The position numbers and the translations under genes were made by a program. This document shows, one piece after another, positions 54,329 through 63,254 of a stretch of DNA of 64,000 bases. The stretch is from Psychrobacter immobilis (lineage in GTDB: Bacteria > Pseudomonadota > Gammaproteobacteria > Pseudomonadales > Moraxellaceae). Position 1 is the stretch's first letter. The number at the start of each line of letters is the position of its first letter. The stretch spans positions 1-64,000 of the forward strand of contig NZ_CAJGZJ010000016.1 of the NCBI RefSeq assembly GCF_904846225.1, written 5' to 3'. The notes under the pieces are model-generated. The model saw only the letters and a program-made list of their open reading frames with translations, made no database searches and was not told the DNA's origin.

Positions 54329-55426
54329 TTAGTTTGTTTCGCCAGTAAATTGATCGCCATCGTTTAGCTGATTACCTTGGCAAATTTGCTCAGCGGTCAT
54401 CGGTTTACCACCCGCAAACTGCAAATGCATGATAGCTAATGTACTGGCTGATTGCTCAGAGTTTTCTGCTTTACGCTCTTGTTTGGTATCATCTGGTTTA
54501 CCACAAGCTACCAAGATTGCTTTACGACCGACGCTGATGACGGTGCCAGCTGGCTCGTGAGTTTGCTGCGATGTATTCACTGGCAAGCTGGCCAATATTT
54601 TGACACGCTGCCCTTTTAAAAAAGTGTAAGCACCTGGCCATGGTGTCAATCCGCGAATCTGACGTTCAATAGTAGTAGCAGGTTGCGTCCAGTCAATTTC
54701 GCCTTCGGTTTTTACGAGCTTTTCTGCGTAATTTGCTTGTCTGTCATCTTGAGCACTCGCCTGCGCTTGATAATGGGGTAAATCTTTTAGCACAGTGGTG
54801 ATGGCCGCCGCGCCAAGTTTCGCCAATTTATCATGCAGGCTTGTCGCTGTCTCTTCTGCTTCAATAGCGCAGCTGACTTTATAAAGCATATCGCCCGTAT
54901 CCAAGCCCTTATCCATTTGCATAATAGTAATGCCTGTCTCAGCATCGCCAGCTAATAGCGCGCGATGGATAGGCGCTGCACCGCGCCAGCGTGGCAATAA
55001 CGAGCCATGAATATTTAGGCAGCCATGAGTGGGCGTGGTCAATACACCGATCGGCAAAATCAGTCCGTAAGCAGCGACAACCATGACGTCTGGTTGATAG
55101 GTACGCAATGTTTGCCGTGCCGCCATGCCCTCCATGCTCGATTTTTTGAAGGTGGCTGGTTGCTCAACGGCAATGTCATGGTTTAATGCGACTTGTTTGA
55201 CCGCCGAAGCAGACAGTTTTTGACCTCGACCTGCTTTACGATCCGGCTGCGTGTACACAGCGACGATATCTATATTCAATGCGTCTTGCTGAACGATAAG
55301 TGACTCTAGACTAATACCAGCAAACTCAGGCGTACCAGCAAACACCACCCTTAAACGCTGGCTCGATTGTTCATTATTAGCAGTAGAAGGCATAGATAGA
55401 TTGGCGTTCGAAGCAATTGTAGTCAT
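54329..55426 (-). CDS. fmt: Methionyl-tRNA formyltransferase
   Basis: Formylates initiator Met-tRNA using 10-formyl-THF. 365 residues. LRVVFAGTPEFAGISLESL opens the Rossmann domain after a 25-residue Ser/Asn-rich lead; the catalytic set is in NIHGSLLPRWRGAAPIHRALLAGD, and MDKGLDTGDML follows. A C-terminal OB-fold (about 250-365) is complete, with a Lys/Glu-rich insert near 315-330. rsmB starts 120 bases downstream. def is not next to it. Confidence 0.95.
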   Translation of the reverse strand: MTTIASNANLSMPSTANNEQSSQRLRVVFAGTPEFAGISLESLIVQQDALNIDIVAVYTQPDRKAGRGQKLSASAVKQVALNHDIAVEQPATFKKSSMEGMAARQTLRTYQPDVMVVAAYGLILPIGVLTTPTHGCLNIHGSLLPRWRGAAPIHRALLAGDAETGITIMQMDKGLDTGDMLYKVSCAIEAEETATSLHDKLAKLGAAAITTVLKDLPHYQAQASAQDDRQANYAEKLVKTEGEIDWTQPATTIERQIRGLTPWPGAYTFLKGQRVKILASLPVNTSQQTHEPAGTVISVGRKAILVACGKPDDTKQERKAENSEQSASTLAIMHLQFAGGKPMTAEQICQGNQLNDGDQFTGETN

Positions 55427-55718
55427 AATGATGCATTATATATGGTTGATTTGCTCATTATAGGGGAGTTTGCGATGTTGTGCCATGATTGTAATAGTGG
55501 CAATCGGACGTGACTAATGACACGATTTATCTTTATAATAAAAACAGGCGAGAGAAATCCACCCTAAAAATAGCCTTCCAATTAGATTTCTTTTATTTTG
55601 AACCAATTACAGCATAAAAGCAGGACGTAAATATTGGCATAGCGTGAGCAAACCATTCTATGCCAAACTGATTGTTTATTCACTATTCTGTCTTGTATCG
55701 ATATAGGACCCTGCTTCC

Positions 55719-58517
55719 ATGCAACAGTTTCAGTCCTTACAGCGCTTACTCCTATTTCATGCACTGACGTTGCTGGTGATGCTATCGCTATATTATTTCA
55801 CCCTATTTTACGAGATAAAAAACAACAGTGAACAACAAAGTATCGACGTTTTTTATTCCTTACAACATGAAATCAATAAACATGCTGCGCCACTGGACAC
55901 TGAAATCACAGAGATTTTAGACAAGCCTATATTTGAGGGCATAAGCTATCAACTGATTTTTATGATGCCTTCTGGGCAAACCCATATCCATCGCTATGCG
56001 CGTCCGAATGAGTCTGCTTTTGCGACCGTTAACTTTCCGATCATTGGCTCCTCGTCCTTTAATGACAACAGTCATAGTGCTTATACAATCAATAGTCGCA
56101 ACTTGACAGGCACCATCAGGCTCAAAAGTGGCCATCATATTTATATTATATTGCGTCATAAACCGATTGCGTTTGAATGGATATCTTATCGTTATTGGCT
56201 ACCATTAGTGACAGCAATGATACTTTTTCTCATTGCTTTAATTTATATGCTCACTCGTCGCACCAATTGGGAACAGCTGTTACGTTATACCGATGACTTG
56301 AGTAGCCATGCTAAGGCAGCCTATAGGCCGCCGCCATTTTTGCATAAAAAGTCTACGACGGAATTCTTGCATTTGGGTTATGCGCTGAGCCGTATTAGTT
56401 ATCAGCTGCACAGTGATTATCGCCGTATCAAAACCCTCACACACCGTATCGAGCGTTTGGTTAACCAATCACCGTTACCGATGCTAATGATTATGCGTCA
56501 TGGTCAGATTAGCTTTTTTAACCCACGTTTTGAGCAAGCTTTTATCTCTTTTTCTCAAAAAGACAGCAACTATGAATTGACGGATTTTTTTGTTGGTAAA
56601 GATGAATCCACTCAACTACTGCTGCAAAATCTATCAAACTTACGCCTCACTCGAACCTTAACGGTCTATGAATTAAAAAACAAACAGGTTTATCAGCTTC
56701 ATATCACACCGTGGTTTAGTGAACATGGTCAAGTTCATGGTTTTACGGTACTTCTTAATAATATCAATGAGCTTGCCAATCAAACCGAGCAATTGCAGCA
56801 AAAAAACCAAAAGATGAAGCAAAAACTTGACGAATTAAACAAAGTCCGTTCTTTGATGGGATATCAGCTGCGCATACCGCTAGAGACGATGATTGACTTA
56901 CTTGAACCAATCGATCCTGCCACCTTGACTGCCGAGCGTAGTGAAGTCTTAAAATCGTTAATTACAGCCAGCCAGAGTATGTTGACGATGCTCAATGACA
57001 CGCTAAATATAGGGGAAATAGAAGTGAGAAAAACTCGCCTTCATATTGAGCCTGTTGATATTTATAAGCTTGGGCAAGAAATGAGTCATTTACTCATTAA
57101 CGATACTAGACAGCAAGGGTTGGAGCTGATCTACTTCTTTGCGCCAGACTCTCCGCGTTGTATTGACACCGATGACATTCGTCTGCGTCAAATACTATTA
57201 GATTTATTAAAAAATGCCATAAAATTTACCACCTCAGGCTATGTCGCCCTTACTATCGATTGCGTGACCAAAGCGCAGATCACACAAATAAATGGCGATC
57301 ATCTGCTTCCTTTTAGTCACAATAAAGTGGCAGAAGAGTGCGCTCACTGGGTACGTTTTAGTATAAGAGATACTGGAATTGGTATAGCCGTTGATAAACA
57401 AAACCAGCTACTGACTAAGTTTCATCAAAATAATAGTCAAGCCAATGCTCAGCCCGATCAAAGCATGACGGCGACAGGCATGGGTCTAAATAACGCCAAT
57501 AGCTTCGCTCAACTGCTGGGCGGTTTTATCGAGTTAAAAAGTACGATAGATAAAGGCAGCACTTTTACTCTGTATTTGCCTTGTCGCAATCCAAATTATC
57601 AATCGGTATATCACCTCAATCACCATTTAACTCAGGTGCATTTGATTGCGGTGCTAAATCAAGGCCTTGCTGCTAAAAACCTGCAACGTCTATGTGACTA
57701 CTTATCGATACCTGTTACTATTTATACCGATATAAATACTGTCACCATTCAGAAGCTCATAGAACAACCACCACCACAGGCGCAAACACATGCCTTGATT
57801 TTACTGCTTGATTATGAGTATTACGAGAGCAAAACCCTCGTATCCTCTGAACAAGCAGAAGGTCATAGCAAAGCGGCGACAAATAACAAGCGACAAACCA
57901 TCAATAACTTAATTGCCCACACTTCACTACCTAAAATATTACTTAGCATGAAACCTGAACGCCGCATTCCTTCTATGTTGTTAGACAAATATGAGGGCTT
58001 TTTGAGCAAGCCATTGGAGATGAATTTATTGCTCTCTGAGATACTGCGCTTGACCTCACCAACAAGGCAAAAGCTTATGCAATCTGCTAGCCTTATAGAG
58101 AACAGTAGCCCGCTCATCATCTTAGAAGATAACGCTGTCAGTCCTACCCTATCGCCACTTATTTTAGTGGTGGAAGACAGTCTAACCAACCAAAAAATAA
58201 CGTGCAAAATGTTGGACAAGCTTGGTTATCGTAGTGTGGTTGCAGAAGATGGTCAGCAAGCGCTTGAACAACTAAAACAGCAGCGTCAGGAGATTTCACT
58301 GATTCTGATGGACTGTCGAATGCCAGTCATGGATGGGCTACAAGCAACTCAAGCTATCCGCGCACAAGGAGATGACATTCCTATCGTGGCACTGACAGCA
58401 AACGATACCAAAGAGGATCGTGACGCTTGTCTACAAGTAGGCATGGACGAATTTTTGACCAAACCTATCAACAAGAAAGCGCTAGAAACGGTTTTACAGA
58501 GATTTATAGAATCCTAA
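55719..58517 (+). CDS. Hybrid histidine kinase without the phospho-accepting His
   Basis: 932 residues: TM1 (about 10-30), periplasmic domain, TM2 (about 155-178), PAS-like region (about 245-345), coiled coil, DHp domain, ATPase and a receiver. In the DHp H-box, MSHELRTPL is replaced by MGYQLRIPL, so the His position is Tyr382. The ATPase is intact (N box LLKNAIKFT; G1 IRDTGIGI; G2 GMGLNNANS). The receiver has Asp865 (LILMDCRMPVMDG) and Lys (FLTKPINKK), so it can accept phosphate. Autophosphorylation in the usual way should fail. Upstream gap 55427-55718 has no recognised feature beyond promoter-like AT sequence. Resembles GacS/BarA hybrids in layout. Confidence 0.85.
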   Translation: MQQFQSLQRLLLFHALTLLVMLSLYYFTLFYEIKNNSEQQSIDVFYSLQHEINKHAAPLDTEITEILDKPIFEGISYQLIFMMPSGQTHIHRYARPNESAFATVNFPIIGSSSFNDNSHSAYTINSRNLTGTIRLKSGHHIYIILRHKPIAFEWISYRYWLPLVTAMILFLIALIYMLTRRTNWEQLLRYTDDLSSHAKAAYRPPPFLHKKSTTEFLHLGYALSRISYQLHSDYRRIKTLTHRIERLVNQSPLPMLMIMRHGQISFFNPRFEQAFISFSQKDSNYELTDFFVGKDESTQLLLQNLSNLRLTRTLTVYELKNKQVYQLHITPWFSEHGQVHGFTVLLNNINELANQTEQLQQKNQKMKQKLDELNKVRSLMGYQLRIPLETMIDLLEPIDPATLTAERSEVLKSLITASQSMLTMLNDTLNIGEIEVRKTRLHIEPVDIYKLGQEMSHLLINDTRQQGLELIYFFAPDSPRCIDTDDIRLRQILLDLLKNAIKFTTSGYVALTIDCVTKAQITQINGDHLLPFSHNKVAEECAHWVRFSIRDTGIGIAVDKQNQLLTKFHQNNSQANAQPDQSMTATGMGLNNANSFAQLLGGFIELKSTIDKGSTFTLYLPCRNPNYQSVYHLNHHLTQVHLIAVLNQGLAAKNLQRLCDYLSIPVTIYTDINTVTIQKLIEQPPPQAQTHALILLLDYEYYESKTLVSSEQAEGHSKAATNNKRQTINNLIAHTSLPKILLSMKPERRIPSMLLDKYEGFLSKPLEMNLLLSEILRLTSPTRQKLMQSASLIENSSPLIILEDNAVSPTLSPLILVVEDSLTNQKITCKMLDKLGYRSVVAEDGQQALEQLKQQRQEISLILMDCRMPVMDGLQATQAIRAQGDDIPIVALTANDTKEDRDACLQVGMDEFLTKPINKKALETVLQRFIES

Positions 58518-58597
58518 GAAAACCTACTACTTATCTATACGTATGCCACTATTTTCGCCAACGCTTTCATTTTCAGTTTATAACTACTTTACATAAT

Positions 58598-58727
58598 CAG
58601 GGAAAAGTAATATCGATACATCATTCACTGCTGGTAACAATTTTTCTGGCTTGCTGTGCCTGCGCAGACAGAGGCTGCGAAAAATTATCCTAGCACGACC
58701 GTATTTTTTTATCGTGAATTGACGATA
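58598..58727 (-). repeat. Palindromic intergenic repeat, copy G (inverted)
   Basis: The inverse core CTTGCTGTGCCTGCGCAGAC (58650-58669) plus AGAGGC is an exact match to copies C and E. The arms CACTGCTGGTAACAATTTTT and AAAAATTATCCTAGCACG pair only in part. The left side, AAAGTAATATCGATACAT, is the inverse of the copy E tail. Confidence 0.75.
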
Positions 58728-58737
58728 GTAATCACTT

Positions 58738-58820
58738 CATAAGTAGGCAATTCATAAACAGCATTTTATCAACAGACACTTTATGAACAACCACTTTATA
58801 AGCAGCTACTTCATAAAGCC
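58738..58820. repeat. Degenerate short tandem repeat at the 3' end of ribE
   Basis: About four units of roughly 20 bases, each like ACTTTATAAGCAGC, run from the intergenic space into the last codons of ribE. The units differ from one another, so this is a weak, old repeat. Confidence 0.45.
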
Positions 58821-59480
58821 ATTGTCGGCCAAAAATGCCTCTGTAATTTGGCTTTGTGGACTTGGCGCATTCATGCCACTATTTTGTGACTTGTTTAACA
58901 AACGTTCTAGATAACGCGCGACGATATCTACTTCGATATTCACTTTGCTTCCAACCAGCCAATGCTTGGCGATATTGGTCACTTGTGCCGTATGCGGAAT
59001 AATGTTTAAAGAGACAATGTTGTCACGTACAAGGTTGGTCGTTAAGCTGATACCATCGACCGTAATAGATCCTTTAGTCGCTGTGTAGTGCGCCAATTCT
59101 TGTGGTATCTCAATCTCAATATAGATAGAGCGTGCATCTTGTTGCGATTTACTGACCACACCGACGCCATCTACGTGACCTGCAACAATGTGTCCACCAA
59201 AACGCGTGGTTGGTAGCATCGCTTTTTCTAAATTAATGATATGACCGGCTTTTAATGTTTCCAGCGCGGTACGAGCAATAGTTTCACGTGAAACATCAAC
59301 AGAATAATGATTGCTCCCAAAATCTACAACGGTGAGACAAATCCCATTTGACGCGATTGAATCTCCCAATTTCACATCACTAAAATCTAACCCATCCGAT
59401 TCTATCGTCAAACGTATATCGCCGCCCGTAGGTTGCATGGATTTGACTTTTCCAACACTTTCTATAATTCCAGTAAACAT
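58806..59480 (-). CDS. ribE: Riboflavin synthase, alpha subunit
   Basis: Dismutates two 6,7-dimethyl-8-ribityllumazine molecules to riboflavin. 224 residues with the two tandem lumazine-binding barrels: MFTGIIESVGKVKSM, SIASNGICLTVVDFGSNHYSVDV (first) and HIVAGHVDGVGVV, GSITVDGISLTTNLV (second). The last 25 residues come from a tandem-repeat-like stretch. parS-like GTTTCACGTGAAAC lies in the coding region (59281-59294). No FMN riboswitch is visible upstream. Called ribC in some systems. Confidence 0.94.
   Translation of the reverse strand: MFTGIIESVGKVKSMQPTGGDIRLTIESDGLDFSDVKLGDSIASNGICLTVVDFGSNHYSVDVSRETIARTALETLKAGHIINLEKAMLPTTRFGGHIVAGHVDGVGVVSKSQQDARSIYIEIEIPQELAHYTATKGSITVDGISLTTNLVRDNIVSLNIIPHTAQVTNIAKHWLVGSKVNIEVDIVARYLERLLNKSQNSGMNAPSPQSQITEAFLADNGFMK
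59280..59295. promoter_or_regulatory. parS site in ribE
   Basis: AGTTTCACGTGAAACA, 15 of 16 bases of the parS consensus, with the 14-bp core intact. Confidence 0.78.
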
Positions 59481-59773
59481 ATCAACCTCATCTCATTATT
59501 GTGTTGTCGCGATAAACAATATACTTTAATTTTCTAATGTCTGTATAACTTAAGCTTTTGGGTGAAACAACTGCTTATTTTTAGCTCATTATGGGATAAG
59601 TTGTGGATAAGTAACGATAAATCAATCCCTAAGCCTATAAAAACCTTTATTTTTATAAACTTATCCACAGAGTTAGTGAATTTAAAGAAATATTTGCAAA
59701 CGAAGTAGTTATTAAATAAGATGTTGATTTATATAATATTATTGGTAATTTATAAAGAAATTCTGTGTTTTTA

Positions 59774-59787
59774 GTTTCATGTGAAAC
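59774..59787. promoter_or_regulatory. parS-like site 5
   Basis: GTTTCATGTGAAAC, one mismatch to the 14-bp core of parS. It lies within the DnaA-box cluster. Confidence 0.6.
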
Positions 59788-59800
59788 AAAGTTATACACA

Positions 59801-59814
59801 GTTCCATGTGAAAC
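59801..59814. promoter_or_regulatory. parS-like site 6
   Basis: GTTCCATGTGAAAC, two changes from the GTTTCACGTGAAAC core (GTTCCACG is a known variant). 13 bases after site 5. Confidence 0.5.
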
Positions 59815-59895
59815 ATAGTGCCAGTAATCTTACTTATCCACAATTAACCCACACTGTCTATAAATTGTGGATAAGCGGTTTATAAATAATGGGTT

Positions 59896-60951
59896 TTACA
59901 AAGGCAATAACACCAGCTTAATATCAGAGCCTATCTGTTCGTGGCTATGAACGTCAAAACGCAGCTGCTGAGCTAAAGACAAAGGATTAAAGTCAACCAT
60001 TGGACGAGCCTCGGCCCCTAGCAAACAAGGTGCTTGGTAGACAATCAGCTCATCCACCAATTGCTGACTCAAAAAACTTCCTGTGACACCAGCACCCGCC
60101 TCTACCAAAATGTCATAACACTGATATTTACTCACTAACTTTTTTAGTAAGGCTGTTAGATCATCTGTACGCCAATAAAGAGTATCTGGACGACGACATA
60201 GTTGATACTCAGAGTGCGGACTAGGCGTCAAGCGTTGGCGTCTATCAAGCACGACCACCATGGGCTCAGGTATTTGCTCAGGTGCAACGCCCAATTGATT
60301 AGAGCGCACATTCAGTCGTGGATCATCGGCAACGACTGTTTCACTGCCAGTAATAATTACGCCACTTTGCGCGCGTAATTTTTGTACATCTTCGCGGGCG
60401 GCTGTGGAGGTAATCCATTTGGACTCTCCAGATGCCATCGCTGTACGGCCATCAAGACTGGTGGCAATTTTGAGACGCACATAAGGCATTTGAGTGCGCA
60501 TCGCCTTTAAAAACCCACGATTGAGCGCTTCTGCTTGTGCAGTCAATACGCCTACTTTGACCTCAATGCCTGCCTGCTCTAGCAGTCTCACACCGCGACC
60601 CGCCACCTGTGGATTGGGATCAAGACCTGCAACCACGACACGTTTCACACCAGCATCAATCAGGGCAAGGGCGCAGGGCGGTGTGCGCCCCGTATGACTA
60701 CACGGCTCTAGTGTCACATACGCGGTTGCATTTGCTGCGCGCGTGCCAGCTTCTTTGAGCGCAAACACTTCTGCATGAGGCGCGCCAGCTTTAGGATGAA
60801 ACCCTTGACCAATCACCTCTTCTGCTTGGACGATGACACAACCGACCGCTGGATTGGGCCGTGTGGTGTACAAACCTTGCTTGGCTTGCTCGATAGCCAG
60901 CATCATAAAGTAACGGTCTTGAGCATCTTGAGCGTGGTTTTGGGTCGACAT
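59896..60951 (-). CDS. ribD: Bifunctional riboflavin deaminase/reductase
   Basis: Deaminates then reduces the pyrimidine in riboflavin synthesis. 351 residues from the ATG at 60951 (a TTG 18 bases earlier is also in frame). The N-terminal deaminase has the zinc motif HAEVFALKEAG and PCSHTGRTPPC; TRPNPAVGCVIV is the family opening. The reductase follows from about residue 155 (PYVRLKIATSLDGRTAMASGESKWI) and ends VEAGAGVTGSFL. nrdR lies upstream on the same strand, 128 bases away. Confidence 0.94.
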   Translation of the reverse strand: MSTQNHAQDAQDRYFMMLAIEQAKQGLYTTRPNPAVGCVIVQAEEVIGQGFHPKAGAPHAEVFALKEAGTRAANATAYVTLEPCSHTGRTPPCALALIDAGVKRVVVAGLDPNPQVAGRGVRLLEQAGIEVKVGVLTAQAEALNRGFLKAMRTQMPYVRLKIATSLDGRTAMASGESKWITSTAAREDVQKLRAQSGVIITGSETVVADDPRLNVRSNQLGVAPEQIPEPMVVVLDRRQRLTPSPHSEYQLCRRPDTLYWRTDDLTALLKKLVSKYQCYDILVEAGAGVTGSFLSQQLVDELIVYQAPCLLGAEARPMVDFNPLSLAQQLRFDVHSHEQIGSDIKLVLLPL

Positions 60952-61079
60952 AAAGGCGGACTCAATCAAGGTTAAATGAGGGTTGTTTAGAGAATTAGTA
61001 TTTAAGAATGTGTTTCATAAATTAGAAACACTAAGGTTGTCAGGCGGCTGGGTATTTAGCCCTATTCATCAACCAGTTG

Positions 61080-61541
61080 CTATTTCTCATTGGGACGAAT
61101 GTTAGCAATCTCTTGATGAAAAGCATCAATGTCTTGAAAGTCCCGATAGACACTCGCAAAGCGTACATAGGCGACATCGTCCAAATCTTTGAGCTCACTC
61201 ATGATAATCTCACCCAAGACTTTGCTACTGACTTCACGCTCACCCATCTGTCTGACGCGTTTTTCAACACGGCTAATCATCGCTTCTTGCTCATCGATAG
61301 TGATGGGACGTTTTTGTAAGGGTAATAAAATAGAGCGACGCAATTTTTCATTGTCGTAAGGCTCAATTTTGCTGCTCGATTTGATAATTCTTGGCATCAC
61401 CACTTCTACCATCTCAAAGGTAGTAAAACGCTCTTGGCAACTGTTACACGAGCGGCGGCGACGCACTTGCGCACCTTCTGCGGCAAGACGCGAGTCAATA
61501 ACCTTCGTATCTGACGCATTACAATACGGACAGTGCATCAT
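61080..61541 (-). CDS. nrdR: Transcriptional repressor NrdR
   Basis: Represses ribonucleotide reductase genes when dATP is high. 153 residues. Zinc ribbon [13 protein letters not shown]...[12 protein letters not shown], then an ATP-cone ([22 protein letters not shown]). Upstream of ribD on the same strand, a frequent nrdR-ribD pairing. Regulated genes are not in this window. Confidence 0.96.
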   Translation of the reverse strand: MMHCPYCNASDTKVIDSRLAAEGAQVRRRRSCNSCQERFTTFEMVEVVMPRIIKSSSKIEPYDNEKLRRSILLPLQKRPITIDEQEAMISRVEKRVRQMGEREVSSKVLGEIIMSELKDLDDVAYVRFASVYRDFQDIDAFHQEIANIRPNEK

Positions 61542-61623
61542 ATTTTCCTTTTTTAATATTAAAAGCGAGATCGGTCATTGATGACACATGACTTTTTGTT
61601 AGCCGATTAAAGCGCTTTATTGA

Positions 61624-63060
61624 CTATTTACCAATACAAAAGCTGCCAAATATTTTACCTAATAAATCATCCGCACTAAACTCACCCGTAATCTCACCCA
61701 AGCTAATCTGAGCTTGGCGTAAACTTTCAGCAACCAACTCGCCTGCTTTAAAAACGGTTAACTGTTCATGTGCCTCTGCCAAGTAATTTGCCGTGCGCCG
61801 CAAGGCATCTAAATGGCGCGTACGGGCGATTAAGCTGTTCTCTGGCGGATGGAAACCCACTTTAGCACATAAGGTTTCGACCAGCGTATCAATACCAGCA
61901 CCTGTTTCACATGAAACATTTACCTGCTCATAGCCTCGATTCTTTATCTCAATTTGTGAAACAGACGCTGTGCTTTCGCCACTATTATCGCCTAATAGAT
62001 CGCTTTTATTGGCGATAATTAGTAAGCGTTTGGCCTCTGGTAATTCACCAAATAACTGCTCTGCCAGCTGTAATGGCGTGCTTTCTTCTTCAAGATCCCG
62101 AGTAACATCGTAGACCATCAGCAGCATATCAGCCTGAGTGATAGCGGTACGCGCACGCTCAATACCAATGCGCTCGACGGTATCTTCAGTCTCACGCAAA
62201 CCTGCCGTATCGGTTAGATGTAGCGTTAAACCATTAAGCACGACCGTCTCTTGTAGCGTATCACGAGTCGTACCCGCAACGTCAGTCACGATCGCACGCT
62301 CTTGTCCTGCTAGCCGATTAAGTAGGCTTGATTTGCCAGCATTTGGTCTACCTGCTAACACCACATGTATACCGTCACGTAAGAGCTGGCCTTGTTTGGC
62401 AGTCGCTAATACTTGCTGTATCTTCGCTTGTGTTTGCTCAAGCTTATTTTGTATCACCCCGTCTGACAAAAAATCCACGTCTTCTTCATCAGGGAAGTCA
62501 ATCGCCGCTTCAACATGCAAACGCAAATGAATCAGTTGTTCTAATAATTGGTTTATTTTTTGAGAGAACTCGCCACTCAGTGAGCGAATAGCGCTGCTAG
62601 CGGCAGCGGCACTGGTAGCATCAATCGCATCGGCAATTGCTTCTGCTTGTACCAGATCCAATTTATCATTATCAAACGCACGATAAGAAAACTCACCAGC
62701 GCTCGCTTGTTTTGCGCCTAACTCAAACACACGGGCTAACAGCTGATTCTGCAGAATCATGCCACCATGTCCTTGCAGCTCAATGACATCTTCGCCAGTG
62801 AACGAGTGCGGACCTTTAAAATACAGTACCAATCCTTCATCAATAACCGTACCATCTGCCTGATAAAAGCGACAAAAACTGGCCATACGTCGCGTAAAAG
62901 CAGACTTGCCAGTGAGAATGCAAGCAATGTCATAAGCACGAGCACCTGACAGACGTATAACCCCCACCCCGCCACGGCCCAGTGGCGTTGCAATGGCAGC
63001 AATCGTGGCCAATCCAGATGAGCTAGGCTTTTCAGACGAATGAGGAGCGGTTAACGCCAT
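61624..63060 (-). CDS. mnmE: tRNA modification GTPase MnmE
   Basis: With MnmG forms the wobble uridine modification cmnm5U. 478 residues from the ATG at 63060; the frame runs on to a TTG at 63085-63087, an alternative start. Folate-binding domain (IAAIATPLGRGGVGVIRLSG), then a G domain: GRPNAGKSSLLN (G1), AGTTRDT (G2), TDTAGLRETED (G3), NKSD (G4). The C-terminal FCIGK with the Cys is present. parS-like site inside (61903-61918). Upstream gene on the same strand is yidC. Confidence 0.95.
   Translation of the reverse strand: MALTAPHSSEKPSSSGLATIAAIATPLGRGGVGVIRLSGARAYDIACILTGKSAFTRRMASFCRFYQADGTVIDEGLVLYFKGPHSFTGEDVIELQGHGGMILQNQLLARVFELGAKQASAGEFSYRAFDNDKLDLVQAEAIADAIDATSAAAASSAIRSLSGEFSQKINQLLEQLIHLRLHVEAAIDFPDEEDVDFLSDGVIQNKLEQTQAKIQQVLATAKQGQLLRDGIHVVLAGRPNAGKSSLLNRLAGQERAIVTDVAGTTRDTLQETVVLNGLTLHLTDTAGLRETEDTVERIGIERARTAITQADMLLMVYDVTRDLEEESTPLQLAEQLFGELPEAKRLLIIANKSDLLGDNSGESTASVSQIEIKNRGYEQVNVSCETGAGIDTLVETLCAKVGFHPPENSLIARTRHLDALRRTANYLAEAHEQLTVFKAGELVAESLRQAQISLGEITGEFSADDLLGKIFGSFCIGK
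61903..61918. promoter_or_regulatory. parS-like site in mnmE
   Basis: TGTTTCACATGAAACA, 15 of 16 bases of the consensus. Confidence 0.7.
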
Positions 63061-63142
63061 CTCTAAGGAATCCACAATGACTCTCAATAACTAAAAACCC
63101 CATTATAGACGGCTGAACGCAGACTGACAAAGCAAACTTCAA

Positions 63143-63190
63143 ATAGCGCATGATAATATTTGATCTTATTTTATCTAGGACTGGCTAAAT
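63143..63190 (+). repeat. Repeat-family tail without core
   Basis: GCGCATGATAATATTTGATC followed by TTATTTTATCTAGGACTGGC is the same tail as in copies A, C and F, without arms or core. Confidence 0.6.
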
Positions 63191-63195
63191 CACGT

Positions 63196-63226
63196 ATAAA
63201 AAAACCACCGCTTACGCGATGGTTTT
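63196..63226 (-). terminator. Terminator of yidC
   Basis: AAAACCACCG / CGATGGTTTT (one mismatch) with loop CTTACG, followed on the minus strand by TTTTTTTAT. 29 bases past the yidC stop. Confidence 0.8.
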
Positions 63227-63254
63227 ATCTATCTTAAAGCTAAATGTTTGAGAA

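Larger units (their letters stand above)
59602..59874. promoter_or_regulatory. DnaA-box cluster with parS-like sites, possible origin element
   Basis: In the AT-rich gap 59481-59895 there are four exact DnaA boxes (TTATCCACA or its complement) at 59602-59610, 59661-59669, 59834-59842 and 59866-59874, plus TTATACACA at 59792-59800. Two parS-like sites lie between them (59774-59787 and 59801-59814). This density is far above chance. dnaA itself is not in the window, so I cannot say this is oriC rather than an origin-proximal DnaA reservoir. Confidence 0.6.

Noticed and set aside
58427..58693. 88-codon frame overlapping the histidine kinase end and repeat copy G
   Set aside because: Shadow frame that reads through a repeat; the kinase frame explains the coding signal.
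59481..59895. FMN riboswitch upstream of the riboflavin genes
   Set aside because: I could not find the conserved RFN element stems; the gap is explained by DnaA boxes and parS-like sites.
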